The notes under the pieces were generated by a model. It did not search any database. It was not told where the DNA came from and was given only the letters and a program-made list of their open reading frames with translations. 64,000 nt of DNA. Source: Lytechinus pictus (taxonomy: Eukaryota; Echinodermata; Echinoidea; Temnopleuroida; Toxopneustidae). This document shows, piece by piece, positions 54,711 through 64,000 of the stretch. How positions within the stretch are numbered: position 1 is the first letter of the stretch; each line of letters opens with the position of its first letter. The stretch is from the NCBI RefSeq assembly GCF_037042905.1, contig NC_087249.1, positions 10,040,001 through 10,104,000 on the forward strand, given 5' to 3'. Position numbers and translations under genes: made by a program.

Positions 54711-55400
54711 GTTGGATGTAATGGGAATAGAGTAAAAAGGGTAAGAATATTTTCAATGAATTGAAGTGGGAAGAGGTCAAGGGTTACCGAAGTTGAAATG
54801 CAAAATGAAAAAGGGGATGAGATATATAATAGGGCGGTCAAGATAATGGCCCTGAATGTGAAAGGGTAAAGAATTGACGAGGGGATTGATGGGGGATATT
54901 AGTAAAATAAAGTTTGAATTTGAATTAATAATGATGGACAGAAGAATGAACGGTTATTAGTTGATGATAGGAAAGATCGTCTTACGTAAAGAAGTGAGCT
55001 GAGGGAGGGGTATATAATTTTAATGGGTCACGAATGAAAGTTGAGAAGATTTACAGGGAAGGGAAGTGTTGAAATGATTAATGCTAATAAGTAGATGTGA
55101 GGAAGTATATAGATACAGAGGGTAAGAAATACGATTCAAGAAAACTCTTGAGCAATATCATGAATATAGAAGTAAATGAGAAATTGCAGAGTTTAGTGAT
55201 GAAAATACAGCAAATATGAAGAGAGGTATCGTGAGAGAGAGAGGGAGATACTAAAAAGAGGATGAGACAGTAGGAGGGGTGAGAGAGGGATAAAGGTTTT
55301 TTAAGGAACAGGAACAAGAATAAATACAAGAAGCCAAAAGAAGGTGTAACACGATCATTTACTAATCAATCGTCCTGGGTGTTGTTCCATAAAGCTGTTT
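54711..55400. other. Purine-rich non-coding stretch
   Basis: G/A-rich sequence with short GAGAGAGAGG runs (55215-55290). No gene recognised. Confidence 0.4.
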
Positions 55401-55640
55401 GTACACTATAAACACCGTGGTGTTCAAACTGATACCAGTTGGTGGTAATAGAGGACCACACCATGAGGTGTTAAAATTACACCCTAGAGATTGAACATAA
55501 CACCAAAGAGTGTAAATGCAACAGCCAAATGTGTTGTAATAACACCTATAGGTGTTAAACTAACACCGTCAATTTAACACCGATGTAAAATAACTGGCGT
55601 GGTCCTCTACGCCGGTTAACACCACATTTTTTTGCTGTGT
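55401..55640. mobile_element. Probable MITE rich in GGTGTTA/TAACACC words
   Basis: Imperfect inverted ends: GTGGTGTTCAAACTGATACC with TAGAGGACCACACCA on the left, and GTGGTGTTAACCGGCGTAG with AGGACCACGCCAGTTA (reverse complement) on the right. No ORF. Confidence 0.5.
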
Positions 55641-56520
55641 AAGTTACGAATGACTGGAACACGTTTTTAGGTGTTAAGTCAGCTATACATTCAGATATAT
55701 CATTTTAGCACAAGAAAGGGTCGCCAGTTTCGTAACTTACAAAAGGCAGTGTGCAACAACACTCCAGACAACAAAAAACGAATTCGAACATTTAGTGCAA
55801 ATATCTTCTTCTTCTTTTTTACAGGAACTTGTAGGTCCTACTAATTCGAATTACAAAGTGCAGAAAATAGACCCGTCTTAAAAGGTTGCGGAAGACACCA
55901 GCAAGTGAATACATAAAACATGTAAAATGAAACATTTTTACTTCTCGAATTCTATGCATAATTTATTTGTAATATTTTTGTTGGTCAAATTATAGCTTAC
56001 CAGGTGATAATTCAAATTTTACCTCGCAAAACGCATTTTTTTTTTGGCGCTTTTATGCTCATGGAGTAGAGACGGTAAAAAAATATTTTAAAAGTTGTCT
56101 GCGTTTTTCATAATTGTTCTAACAGATTGGGAGAAGAATCAATTGAACTGCCGGCAATAAAAGCCAGTTTTTTTTAGTAACGGTAGCAAATATTTAATCT
56201 TATGAGAATCTGAAACCCCCAAAACAAAAACAAAAAATATTGCGAGTGAGCAAGGAGATTGGGCTAAAAAAAGTGAAATTTTAAACTCCTAGAACTTTAT
56301 AAAAGATGCATTTACCTTTTGTATAAAAAAGATTCTGCGTTCTTTTCCCCATTTTTTTCTTGAGTTTCGGTGCCTGCTCAAATCGCCGCCTGTAAGTTAC
56401 TTTTTTAGAACTGAATTTTCATCTTTTAAGAATGATGTAAACTCGTATTATGCCTATAAAATTGCAGATTTTAACAGGGCTGCAAAATTATGCGATCCGA
56501 GCTGTACAAAACATTACCCC
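55641..56520. other. Non-coding stretch
   Basis: AT-rich. No gene or element recognised. Confidence 0.4.
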
Positions 56521-56867
56521 TTAAAGGAGAATAAAACGCTTGTACATAACTCGTAGAAAACAGAAAAATCAACGAATAAGATCAATGAAAGTTTGAGAAC
56601 ATTAATGGCAAAACAATACGAAAGTTATGGGTATTTGAATGTTGAAATCACTTCTTTTATGGAGATCCTCCGATTGGCAATGCAACCATGATTTGTGATG
56701 TCACAGGACAAATCTCCCTTTCGTTACACTGATAATATAACCCAAATTAAAACATCTATCTTAGCCCATTCTTACTATTTGTTAATCTTAGTTTCTCAAA
56801 CTTTCATTGATTTGTTTTCTGTTTTCACACAAGCTAACTCTTTTCCAGGGTGACATTCTCTTTTTAA
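56521..56867. mobile_element. MITE of the TTAAAGG...GAAAC family, short copy
   Basis: Starts TTAAAGGAGAATAAAACGC and ends GTGACATTCTCTTTTTAA. It shares GAAAACAGAAAAATCAACGA, AGAAAGTTTGAGAA-like and GATTGGCAATGCAACCATGA blocks with the 58422-59029 copy. The inner right arm is shortened. Confidence 0.75.
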
Positions 56868-56919
56868 AAGTATGTAAAGACTAGATTAATGCATTCACCT
56901 ACAACCAATCGATAATGTG

Positions 56920-57015
56920 CCAGGAGCGGATCCAGGAGGGGGGGGGTCGGAAAGTAATTTGTGGGGTGCTTGTCAGTTTTTGTTGAGATCAAGCGCCTTT
57001 CATTTTGTGAGTGAT
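56920..57015. mobile_element. Left-end fragment of the GGGGCGGATCCAGG element
   Basis: CCAGGAGCGGATCCAGGAGG followed by a G-run matches the left tip of the element at 57665-57929. It is cut off where the GGGGGGCCAC element starts at about 57016. Confidence 0.5.
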
Positions 57016-57490
57016 GCCCGGGGGGCCACTTACATTGACGAGTGGATACCATGCGCGACCAAAAAAAACCACGTAAAAATGATGTCTTTTTCAAGCTTAG
57101 GGTACGTTACGTACGTAACGTAATAAGGGTGTCAAAAACACACACAAAATGAAAAAAGGGGATCTATTTCGCTAGGAAAGCTTTGTGTTTAGGGTCAAAT
57201 TTGATAGGGTATAAAAAGACAAATGTTTTTTTAAGGATGTAAATTTTTGCCCAAACAGTCAACACTAGATCTACATGTTTAGAGTCCGATTTGCGCGAGG
57301 TGTGGGAGGTGGGGCCGTACTAAACCCAATGATGTAGGTCAAGGTAAAACCGACGTCCTTTGACATATAACAAATAAAAATATCGCTGTACTTGTTTAGG
57401 GGTTCAATAATTTAGGGAATACTTGCCAAGGGTATCGTTTTGTTTCCAATACTTGTTAAGGGTAGTGTTTTACACGGTAATACTTGTTAC
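57016..57490. mobile_element. Truncated copy of the GGGGGCCAC...GACGAGTGGATACC MITE
   Basis: It starts GGGGGGCCACTTACATTGAC and runs colinear with 53660-54110 (ACGTACGTAACGTAATAAGGG-like block, GTGTTTAGGGTCAAATTTGA, CAATACTTGTTAAGGGTAG). It stops near 57490 before the right end. Confidence 0.8.
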
Positions 57491-57656
57491 TTGTCAAAGA
57501 ACAATTATGCACAATAAAGTGATGTGAAAATAAAAACGTCGTTGATGTCACTCATCACTATTTCTTTTTACTTTTTGTAGTGAAAGATTTGACAAGAGAG
57601 TAACGGAATCATAAGATAAAGGTTGCAACCATGATAATCCCTCACTTTCAAAAAGG

Positions 57657-57937
57657 AATCAAGCCAGGGGCGGATCCAGGCTTTTTCGAAAGAGGGGACA
57701 CATATAAGAGGGGACACATATTCCCGAGGAAAAATTTGACAAAAAAAATGTTTTAACCAAAAATTTAAAAAAGCTGACAAGCAAAAAAAAGGGGTATTCA
57801 CTTTCAAAAGGGGAAGGGGGCACACTTCTATTTTAACGGCATTCTTACATACAAATTCTAATTGTGCCTCTCAAAGTGGGGGGGGGGCGGCACGGGCCGG
57901 CTGTGCCCCCCACCCTGGATCCGCCAGTGAATCATGC
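57657..57937. mobile_element. 265-bp hAT-like MITE with near-perfect 8-bp target duplication
   Basis: The element 57665-57929 has a left end CAGGGGCGGATCCAGG and reverse-complemented right end CACTGGCGGATCCAGG. It is flanked by AATCAAGC (57657-57664) and AATCATGC (57930-57937), which match at 7 of 8 bases. The 8-bp duplication and CA(G/C)NGGCG ends parallel the 25753-26018 element. Confidence 0.8.
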
Positions 57938-58421
57938 ATTGTATCACATTATAATGAAGAGAGATATCTCATAAAATACCATACAAAAGAAATAGTGAGT
58001 TGGTGATGTCATTGTGCAAATAACTGTTTTGTGAAAAATAAGCCCCCCCCCAAAAAAAAAAAAAAATTAATGCGTCATAACTTACTTATTTTACATCAAA
58101 TTTTGATGAAGTTTTAAGCGTTGTGCCAGTTTCATTTTCCTATTTCCATGTAATTATTATTTTGCTTGAGGAGTTGCCGACCTGATAGTTTAATATACCG
58201 TCCCGGGAACATTTCCGTTGTCATGGTTGTGTAACGTAAAGGTCGTCGATCTCGGGACGGCTAAAGACCAACTGGATCCTTGATAACCCCTAAATGATGT
58301 GACTGCATCGGATGAACTTTCAAACCAAGGTATCAACATGCTATAGATTCGTCGATCAAAGTCCACCATCAACGTTCTACTCCTCGTAGTATAGTAGAGG
58401 AGTAATTTAGAGGACTTTTGA
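57938..58421. other. Non-coding stretch
   Basis: Contains a C-run/A-run (58044-58066). No gene recognised. Confidence 0.4.
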
Positions 58422-59029
58422 TTAAAGGAAAATGAAACCCTTGAAACAAGATAGCTTGGGCAAAAACAGAAAAATCAAAGAAACGGGTAAACGAAAGTTT
58501 GAGAAATATTGAATGAATAATAAGAAATTTATGAGCATTTGAAGTTTAGATCATTATTGTAGTGTAGATCCTCCCATTGACAATGCGACATAGATGTGTG
58601 GTGTCACATGTGAACAACCTTCCCATTACTTTTCTATATATTTCACTTAAAATGCCTCTTTTATCACATCTATCAGTATATAGATATAGTATATAGATCA
58701 CATTTTCTTTCTATAGGAGGGCATGTAATACAGATTTTCAAAAAATACATTATGGATAAAGAGTTTGTATCACCCTAAAAAGAGCAAAAATTGACATTTT
58801 CAGGGTATTTTATAGTTCATCAAAGGGAAAGTTGTTCACATATTACATCACAAATATTTGTCGCATTGCCAATAGGAAGATCTCCATATAATTTTGTGAT
58901 CGCAATATTCAAATGCTCATAACTTTCTCATTATTTGTCCGATTTTTTTCAAACTTGCTTTGATCTTATTCTTTGATTTTTCTGTTTCCACAAAAGCCAA
59001 CTTGTTTCAAACGTTTCATTCCCCTTTAA
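58422..59029. mobile_element. Full-length MITE of the TTAAAGG...GAAAC family, TTAA-bounded
   Basis: TTAAAGGAAAATGAAACCC at the left and, reverse-complemented, TTAAAGGGGAATGAAAC at the right. The arms pair imperfectly for over 200 bp (CAATGCGACATAGATGTGTG against its partner near 58850; GAACAACCTTCCC against GGGAAAGTTGTTC). TTAA at 58422-58425 and 59026-59029 may be a piggyBac-type target duplication. Other copies are at 26548, 38055 and 56521. Confidence 0.85.
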
Positions 59030-59246
59030 AACGAAAGAGGTACCAGTATCCGAATTTCGGAACATAAAGGAACCCCACATTTACCACATCAAACGTCTGG
59101 CAGTGCATCTCTGCTACATGACATCCCCTTTGATCACTATTAGATAATATGTATTTCCTCACACTATTGGATGATTTGGAGCTACAATAGAGAGTATCAA
59201 GTCACCTTTAGGTTTACACTATTTTTGAGAAGGAAAAACCTGTATT

Positions 59247-59853
59247 TTAAAAGGTCAAGTCCACCCAAGAAAATTGTTGATTTGAATAAAAAGAGAAAAA
59301 TCAAAACTAGCATAACACTGAAAATTACATCAAAATCGGATGTAAAATAAGAAAGTTATGACATTTTAAAGTTTCGTTTTTTTTCACAAAACAGCTATAC
59401 ACGACTCGGTGACATGCAAATGAGTCAGCTGATGATGTCCATCACTCACTATTTTTTTTTGCTTTTTTGTTTGAATTATACAATATTTCATTTTTTTTTA
59501 CATATTTGACAACTTGATTAGGACCAACTTGACTGAACCATATAGTATTAAACAATGCTCATTCCACATGTTCAGGGAGGAATTAATCGTTGTTTCACTT
59601 GACAATGAGGAGAAAATTAGAATATTTCATATTTCATATAATAAAATACAAAAGAAAAAGTGAGTGGATGACGTCATCAGTCTCCTCATTTGCATACCGT
59701 CCAGGATGAGCATTATGAAATTAAGCGAAACTTTAAAATGTCATAATTTTCTTATTTTACATCCTATTTTTATGAAATTTTCAGGGTTATGCTTGTTGGA
59801 TTGTTCTCTTTTTATTCAAGTAGACATTTTGTTGGGGTGGACTTGTCCTTTAA
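59247..59853. mobile_element. MITE with AAAGGNCAAGTCCACCC ends
   Basis: The left end TTTAAAAGGTCAAGTCCACC and the reverse-complemented right end TTAAAGGACAAGTCCACCCC are inverted. The arms carry ATCAAAATCGGATGTAAAAT and its partner near 59755, and GACATGCAAATGAGTCAGCT with its partner near 59690. A left-end relative, AAAGTCCACCCCAAAAGTTG, lies at about 61391. Confidence 0.85.
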
Positions 59854-60840
59854 GCAAAACATTACATTTTCTTAATTTTAATTTTATTTCTCTTTTTGTT
59901 ACACTCTTGTCGTTTGTTCATGATAAAACTCATATTACAAACTGATGTTTGTATCTTTCTGACAAACTATCCACAAAGCATGAGGAAATCTGTAAAAGAA
60001 GAGAGTAATATTATCATATTTCCAGTATGAGAGAGTTTTTATACCCACAAGTTATGAATGCAATATTATACAAAACCACCATTTACGGCAAACCTTTTTT
60101 TATTCAACCTAATTCCTTTAAAAATCAATAAAAAATCGGGCGCTCCTTTTGGGCGTCCCAGCCTGTAGGGACTACATGTAGAAGAGATGCAATGTCAGAC
60201 ATTTACGTTTGGTAACTTGGGCCTTTTTTCCACATACTTGTTCCAATGTTCAGATACTGATACCTAGTATAGTTCGTTTGATAAAAAATCACCTTGCTGT
60301 CTGATTATAAAACTGGGTCCTAGCTCTCAAGTTTGGCCAGTCAACAATGACGTCAGACCTCATCTCACCGTAATAGATAACCACATCACATCCGGATGCC
60401 TTCTAAGCAACATTCTCCTATTCGCCTGACCCGCCATCACCTCCTGGTGAAATCTTTCCAAGTTCCTCACTAACCTGACTGCATGCATGATTGGCGGTTC
60501 GATCCACTTCCAATTCTGGGTCAGGATCGAAGGGGTGGAAGTCTTGGCCGACACCAGTTAATTCTTGCGCCGATGTAAAAAGAAAAGAGAACGAGCGAAA
60601 CAATCTTATATTATTATGTTCCGTTTCTCTTCTAAATTTATATTATCCAACAAAATAACAGACCATGTAGGGCCCATTCTTCTAAGGTAACAGGGATCTG
60701 CAGCCAACCACAATAAAAGTTTCCATGATAGTTACAATAATACCAAATCAAACATAATTTGGACTTCTGGTATCAAATTAAAGTTGATTCATATCGACGC
60801 ACACCATGCTGATTACATGTCTGTTGATATTTCTGTAATA
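59854..60840. other. Non-coding stretch
   Basis: AT-rich sequence with a locally less AT-rich part (60340-60600) whose frames have no recognisable protein content. Confidence 0.4.
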
Positions 60841-61011
60841 CAGGGGCCGCGGAACCGGGGGGCTGGGGGGCTTCAGCCCCCCCCACACTTTTTTCCATAA
60901 CCGTGTACAAAAACGTAAAAATGACCATACGATTGTGATTTTTAGCATGGTCAGCCCCCCACTGTTGGCTCAGCCCCCCCCCCCACTTTGAAAACCGTTC
61001 CGCGGCCCCTG
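60841..61011. mobile_element. 171-bp MITE with CAGGGGCCGCGGAAC ends
   Basis: The left end CAGGGGCCGCGGAACCGG and the right end, reverse-complemented, CAGGGGCCGCGGAACGGT are almost perfect inverted copies. GGGGGGCTTCAGCCCCCCCC-type palindromic G/C blocks lie inside. Flanks TCTGTAATA and TCAGTACTA match at 7 of 9 bases, a possible old target duplication. Confidence 0.8.
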
Positions 61012-61845
61012 TCAGTACTATGAAAAAAATATTTATGTTTCGTAATTGTATAATTCACAAAATATTATTTTTCAACTTGCTAAACGAGATCTTTCCAAAA
61101 AGTTCCAGATCTCAATCCTACAATGATGTCAGTCTTTAATAAGAACATTTTATAAATGAAATACACTAACCGCAGAATCCTTAAAAAGCTGAAAAAAATT
61201 CCATGCTTTATAATATATACATTTTCTCTTGCTAGTGATACTTCAGTATGCCTGACATTGCAGCTTTTCTGTTATTACCAAGGGGTGCATGCTTGACTCG
61301 GGCATATCTATACTTACCATTGTCCCTTTAGCTCAACAGCAATTGGGTGATATCACTGCAGGAATGAGATCTGGGACTCTGGTTATAAGAAAAGTCCACC
61401 CCAAAAGTTGACCTGAATAGAAAGACTAAATCAAACAAATAAAACGCTGTAAACTTCATCAAAATCGGTTTTAAATCAATAAAGTTAACTTTTACAATTA
61501 TATATACATGTACATGGTGATTAGCAATTGGGAGAGTTGCCGGAGAGTTGAAATTGAAATATTACAATTTTTGAATGTTCTAAAAAAGTGGTATTTCCCT
61601 TTGATATAGAAGTAAAATGAAATTAAAAGTCCAGTGAAATGTTGAGTAATCGTTAAAAACTAATAATTTGGCAGTTATTGAAGTTGTTTACCGGTATATA
61701 TTTCAACTTCACTTATGCAGAATCCCTCACACCGGCCTCAAAGCATTTATGAAAATTTAGAAAATATAATTGGTTAAGTTCTGCGTGTGTGTGTGTGGAT
61801 TTCTTTATGTATTTTTCTTATACACTCTCTAGAATTTCTCATTAG
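61012..61845. other. Non-coding stretch before the terminal minisatellite
   Basis: AT-rich with a (GT)n tract (61783-61796) and a partial MITE left end (about 61391-61500, with ATCAAAATCGGTTTTAAATC). No gene recognised. Confidence 0.45.
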
Positions 61846-64000
61846 GTGCAAGGTAAAAAGGGCAGAGGTAAATGTGGCATGCAGAGGTAAAAATAACAGA
61901 GATAAAAATGGCAGAGGTAAAAATGGCAGAGGTAAAATGGCAGAGGTAAAAATGACAGAGGTAATATTTGCAGAGGTAAAAATGACAGAGGTAATAGTGG
62001 CAGAGGTAAAAATGGCACTATGGCAGAGGTAAAAAAGACAGAGATAAAATGGACAGAGATAAAATGGCCAGAGATAAAAATGACAGAGGTAAAAATGGCA
62101 GAGGTAAAAATGACAGAGGTAACGGTGGCAGAGGTAAAAATGACAGAGGTAATAGTGGCAGAGGTAAAAATGACAGAGGTAATAGTGGCAGAGGTAAAAA
62201 TGACAGAGGTAATAGTGGCAGAGGTAAAAATGGCACTATGGCAGAGGTAAAATGGCAGAGGTAAAAATGACAGAGGTAACGGTGGCAGAGGTAAAAATGA
62301 CAGAGGTAATAATGGCACTATGGCAGAGGTAATAATGGCAGAGGTAAAAATGACAGAGGTAACGGTGGCAGAGGTAAAAATGACAGAGGTAATAGTGGCA
62401 GAGGTAAAAATGACAGAGGTAATAGTGGCAGAGGTAAAAATGGCACTATGGCAGAGGTAAAATGGCAGAGGTAAAAATGACAGAGGTAACGGTGGCAGAG
62501 GTAAAAATGGCAGAGGTAAAAATGGCACTATGGCAGAGGTAATAATGGCAGAGGTAAAAATGACAGAGGTAACGGTGGCAGAGGTAAAAATGACAGAGGT
62601 AATAGTGGCAGAGGTAAAAATGACAGAGGTAATAGTGGCAGAGGTAAAAATGGCACTATGGCAGAGGTAAAATGGCAGAGGTAAAAATGACAGAGGTAAC
62701 GGTGGCAGAGGTAAAAATGACAGAGGTAATAGTGGCAGAGGTAAAAATGACAGAGGTAATAGTGGCAGAGGTAAAAATGACAGAGGTAATAGTGGCAGAG
62801 GTAAAAATGGCACTATGGCAGAGGTAAAATGGCAGAGGTAAAAATGACAGAGGTAACGGTGGCAGAGGTAAAAATGACAGAGGTAATAATGGCAGAGGTA
62901 AAAATGGCACTATGGCAGAGGTAAAAAAAGACAGAGATAAAATGGACAGAGATAAAATGGCCAGAGATAAAAATGGCAGAGGTAAAATGGCAGAGGTAAA
63001 ATGGCAGAGATAAAATGGACAGAGATAAAAATGACAGAGGTAAAAATGGCAGAGGTAAAAATGACAGAGGTAACGGTGGCAGAGGTAAAAATGACAGAGG
63101 TAATAGTGGCAGAGGTAAAAATGACAGAGGTAATAGTGGCAGAGGTAAAAATGACAGAGGTAATAGTGGCAGAGGTAAAAATGACAGAGGTAATAGTGGC
63201 AGAGGTAAAAATGACAGAGGTAATAGTGGCAGAGGTAAAAATGGCACTATGGCAGAGGTAAAATGGCAGAGGTAAAAATGACAGAGGTAACGGTGGCAGA
63301 GGTAAAAATGACAGAGGTAATAATGGCAGAGGTAAAAATGACAGAGGTAATAGTGGCAGAGGTAAAAATGACAGAGGTAATAGTGGCAGAGGTAAAAATG
63401 GCACTATGGCAGAGGTAAAAATGACAGAGCTAGTAACGGTGGCAGAGGTAAAAATGACAGAGGTAATAGTGGCAGAGGTAAAAATGGCACTATGGCAGAG
63501 GTAAAATGGCAGAGGTAAAAATGACAGAGGTAACGGTGGCAGAGGTAAAAATGACAGAGGTAATAGTGGCAGAGGTAAAAATGGCAGAGGTAAAAATGAC
63601 AGAGGTAACGGTGGCAGAGGTAAAAATGACAGAGGTAATAGTGGCAGAGGTAAAATGGCAGAGATAAAATGGACAGAGGTAAAAATGGCAGAGGTAAAAA
63701 TGACAGAGGTAACGGTGGCAGAGGTAAAAATGACAGAGGTAATAGTGGCAGAGGTAAAAATGACAGAGGTAATAGTGGCAGAGGTAAAAATGACAGAGGT
63801 AATAGTGGCAGAGGTAAAAATGACAGAGGTAATAGTGGCAGAGGTAAAAACGGCACTATGGCAGAGGTAAAATGGCAGAGGTAAAAATGACAGAGGTAAC
63901 GGTGGCAGAGGTAAAAATGACAGAGGTAATAATGGCAGAGGTAAAAATGACAGAGGTAATAGTGGCAGAGGTAAAAATGACAGAGGTAATAGTGGCAGAG
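61846..64000. repeat. Large 15-bp-based minisatellite with higher-order structure, open at window end
   Basis: The basic unit is (G/A)(A/G)CAGAGGTAAAAAT, usually 15 bp and sometimes 14, alternating as GGCAGAGGTAAAAAT and GACAGAGGTAATAGT (30-bp pair). Markers GGTAACGGTGGC and GGCACTATGG recur: GGCACTATGG near 62013, 62232, 62313, 62442, 62524, 62652, 62809, 62905, 63243, 63400, 63486 and 63852. They delimit higher-order units of about 80 to 370 bp that differ in the number of 30-bp pairs. More than 130 units occur and the array continues past base 64000. Long open frames exist on both strands because the period is a multiple of three; they are not genes. Confidence 0.95.

Noticed and set aside
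61842..62813. A 323-codon minus-strand open frame and many similar frames on both strands to the window end
   Set aside because: They follow the 15-bp repeat period, which is a multiple of three, and consist of the same few residues (FLPLPLLPLS on minus, AEVKMTEV or GRGKNDRG on plus). They are an artefact of the minisatellite.
61846..64000. CRISPR-like array
   Set aside because: There are no unique spacers; units differ by a few bases in a tandem minisatellite, and the DNA is animal nuclear.

Overview
This is a window of animal nuclear DNA: AT-rich, intron-bearing, and crowded with short transposable elements. The mix points to an echinoderm, most likely a sea urchin. The pointers are frequent TACATGTACATGTA-type strings, several tRNA-derived SINEs of one family, TIR-bounded MITEs of many families, and a non-LTR retrotransposon whose ORF starts with a 2A-like NPGP motif and a PHD-like finger. 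The species assignment is inference; no database could be consulted.

The one convincing host gene is at 8197-12881 (+): the 3' five exons of an ELL-family RNA polymerase II elongation factor. The exons (8197-8306, 9543-9717, 10459-11018, 11624-11840, 12726-12881) join with GT-AG introns in a consistent frame to give 405 codons plus stop. They cover the end of the ELL N-terminal domain, a Ser/Thr/Pro-rich linker and the C-terminal occludin/ELL homology domain. The exons for the N-terminal part were not found in 1-8196. About 12882-21600 is mostly single-copy-looking AT-rich DNA (3' UTR and/or intergenic), with few repeats.

From about 24.5 kb on the window becomes a nest of mobile elements. 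A minus-strand SINE and a 250-bp hAT-like MITE with an 8-bp target duplication lead into an 8-kb composite. In it, a small two-exon gene fragment exists as a head-to-head inverted duplication (left copy split between 26727-26972 and 34120-34205, right copy 34311-34730). A CR1/L2-like LINE (26978-34114) sits in the intron of the left copy. The LINE is itself broken by a repeat-filled element (about 29434-30512) and by a 2.09-kb TA-flanked TIR transposon (31015-33100). Next come a foldback element (34777-35434), degenerate tandem repeats (35480-36470) and a purine-rich tract (36470-37080).

From 38 to 49 kb there are more MITEs, a tandemly duplicated exon-like segment (about 38755-38931 and 40941-41131), other isolated exon-like pieces and a broken minus-strand coding-like segment (47971-48480). 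This stretch also holds three kinds of element built of 150-163-bp tandem units that carry AGGTCA direct repeats. From 50 to 61 kb there are mainly MITEs, several nested or with recognisable target duplications. From about 61846 to the window end lies a 15-bp-based minisatellite with a higher-order structure, still running at base 64000.

No CRISPR, operon, rRNA or intact tRNA gene was seen. Most long open frames in the last 2.2 kb are consequences of the 15-bp repeat period.
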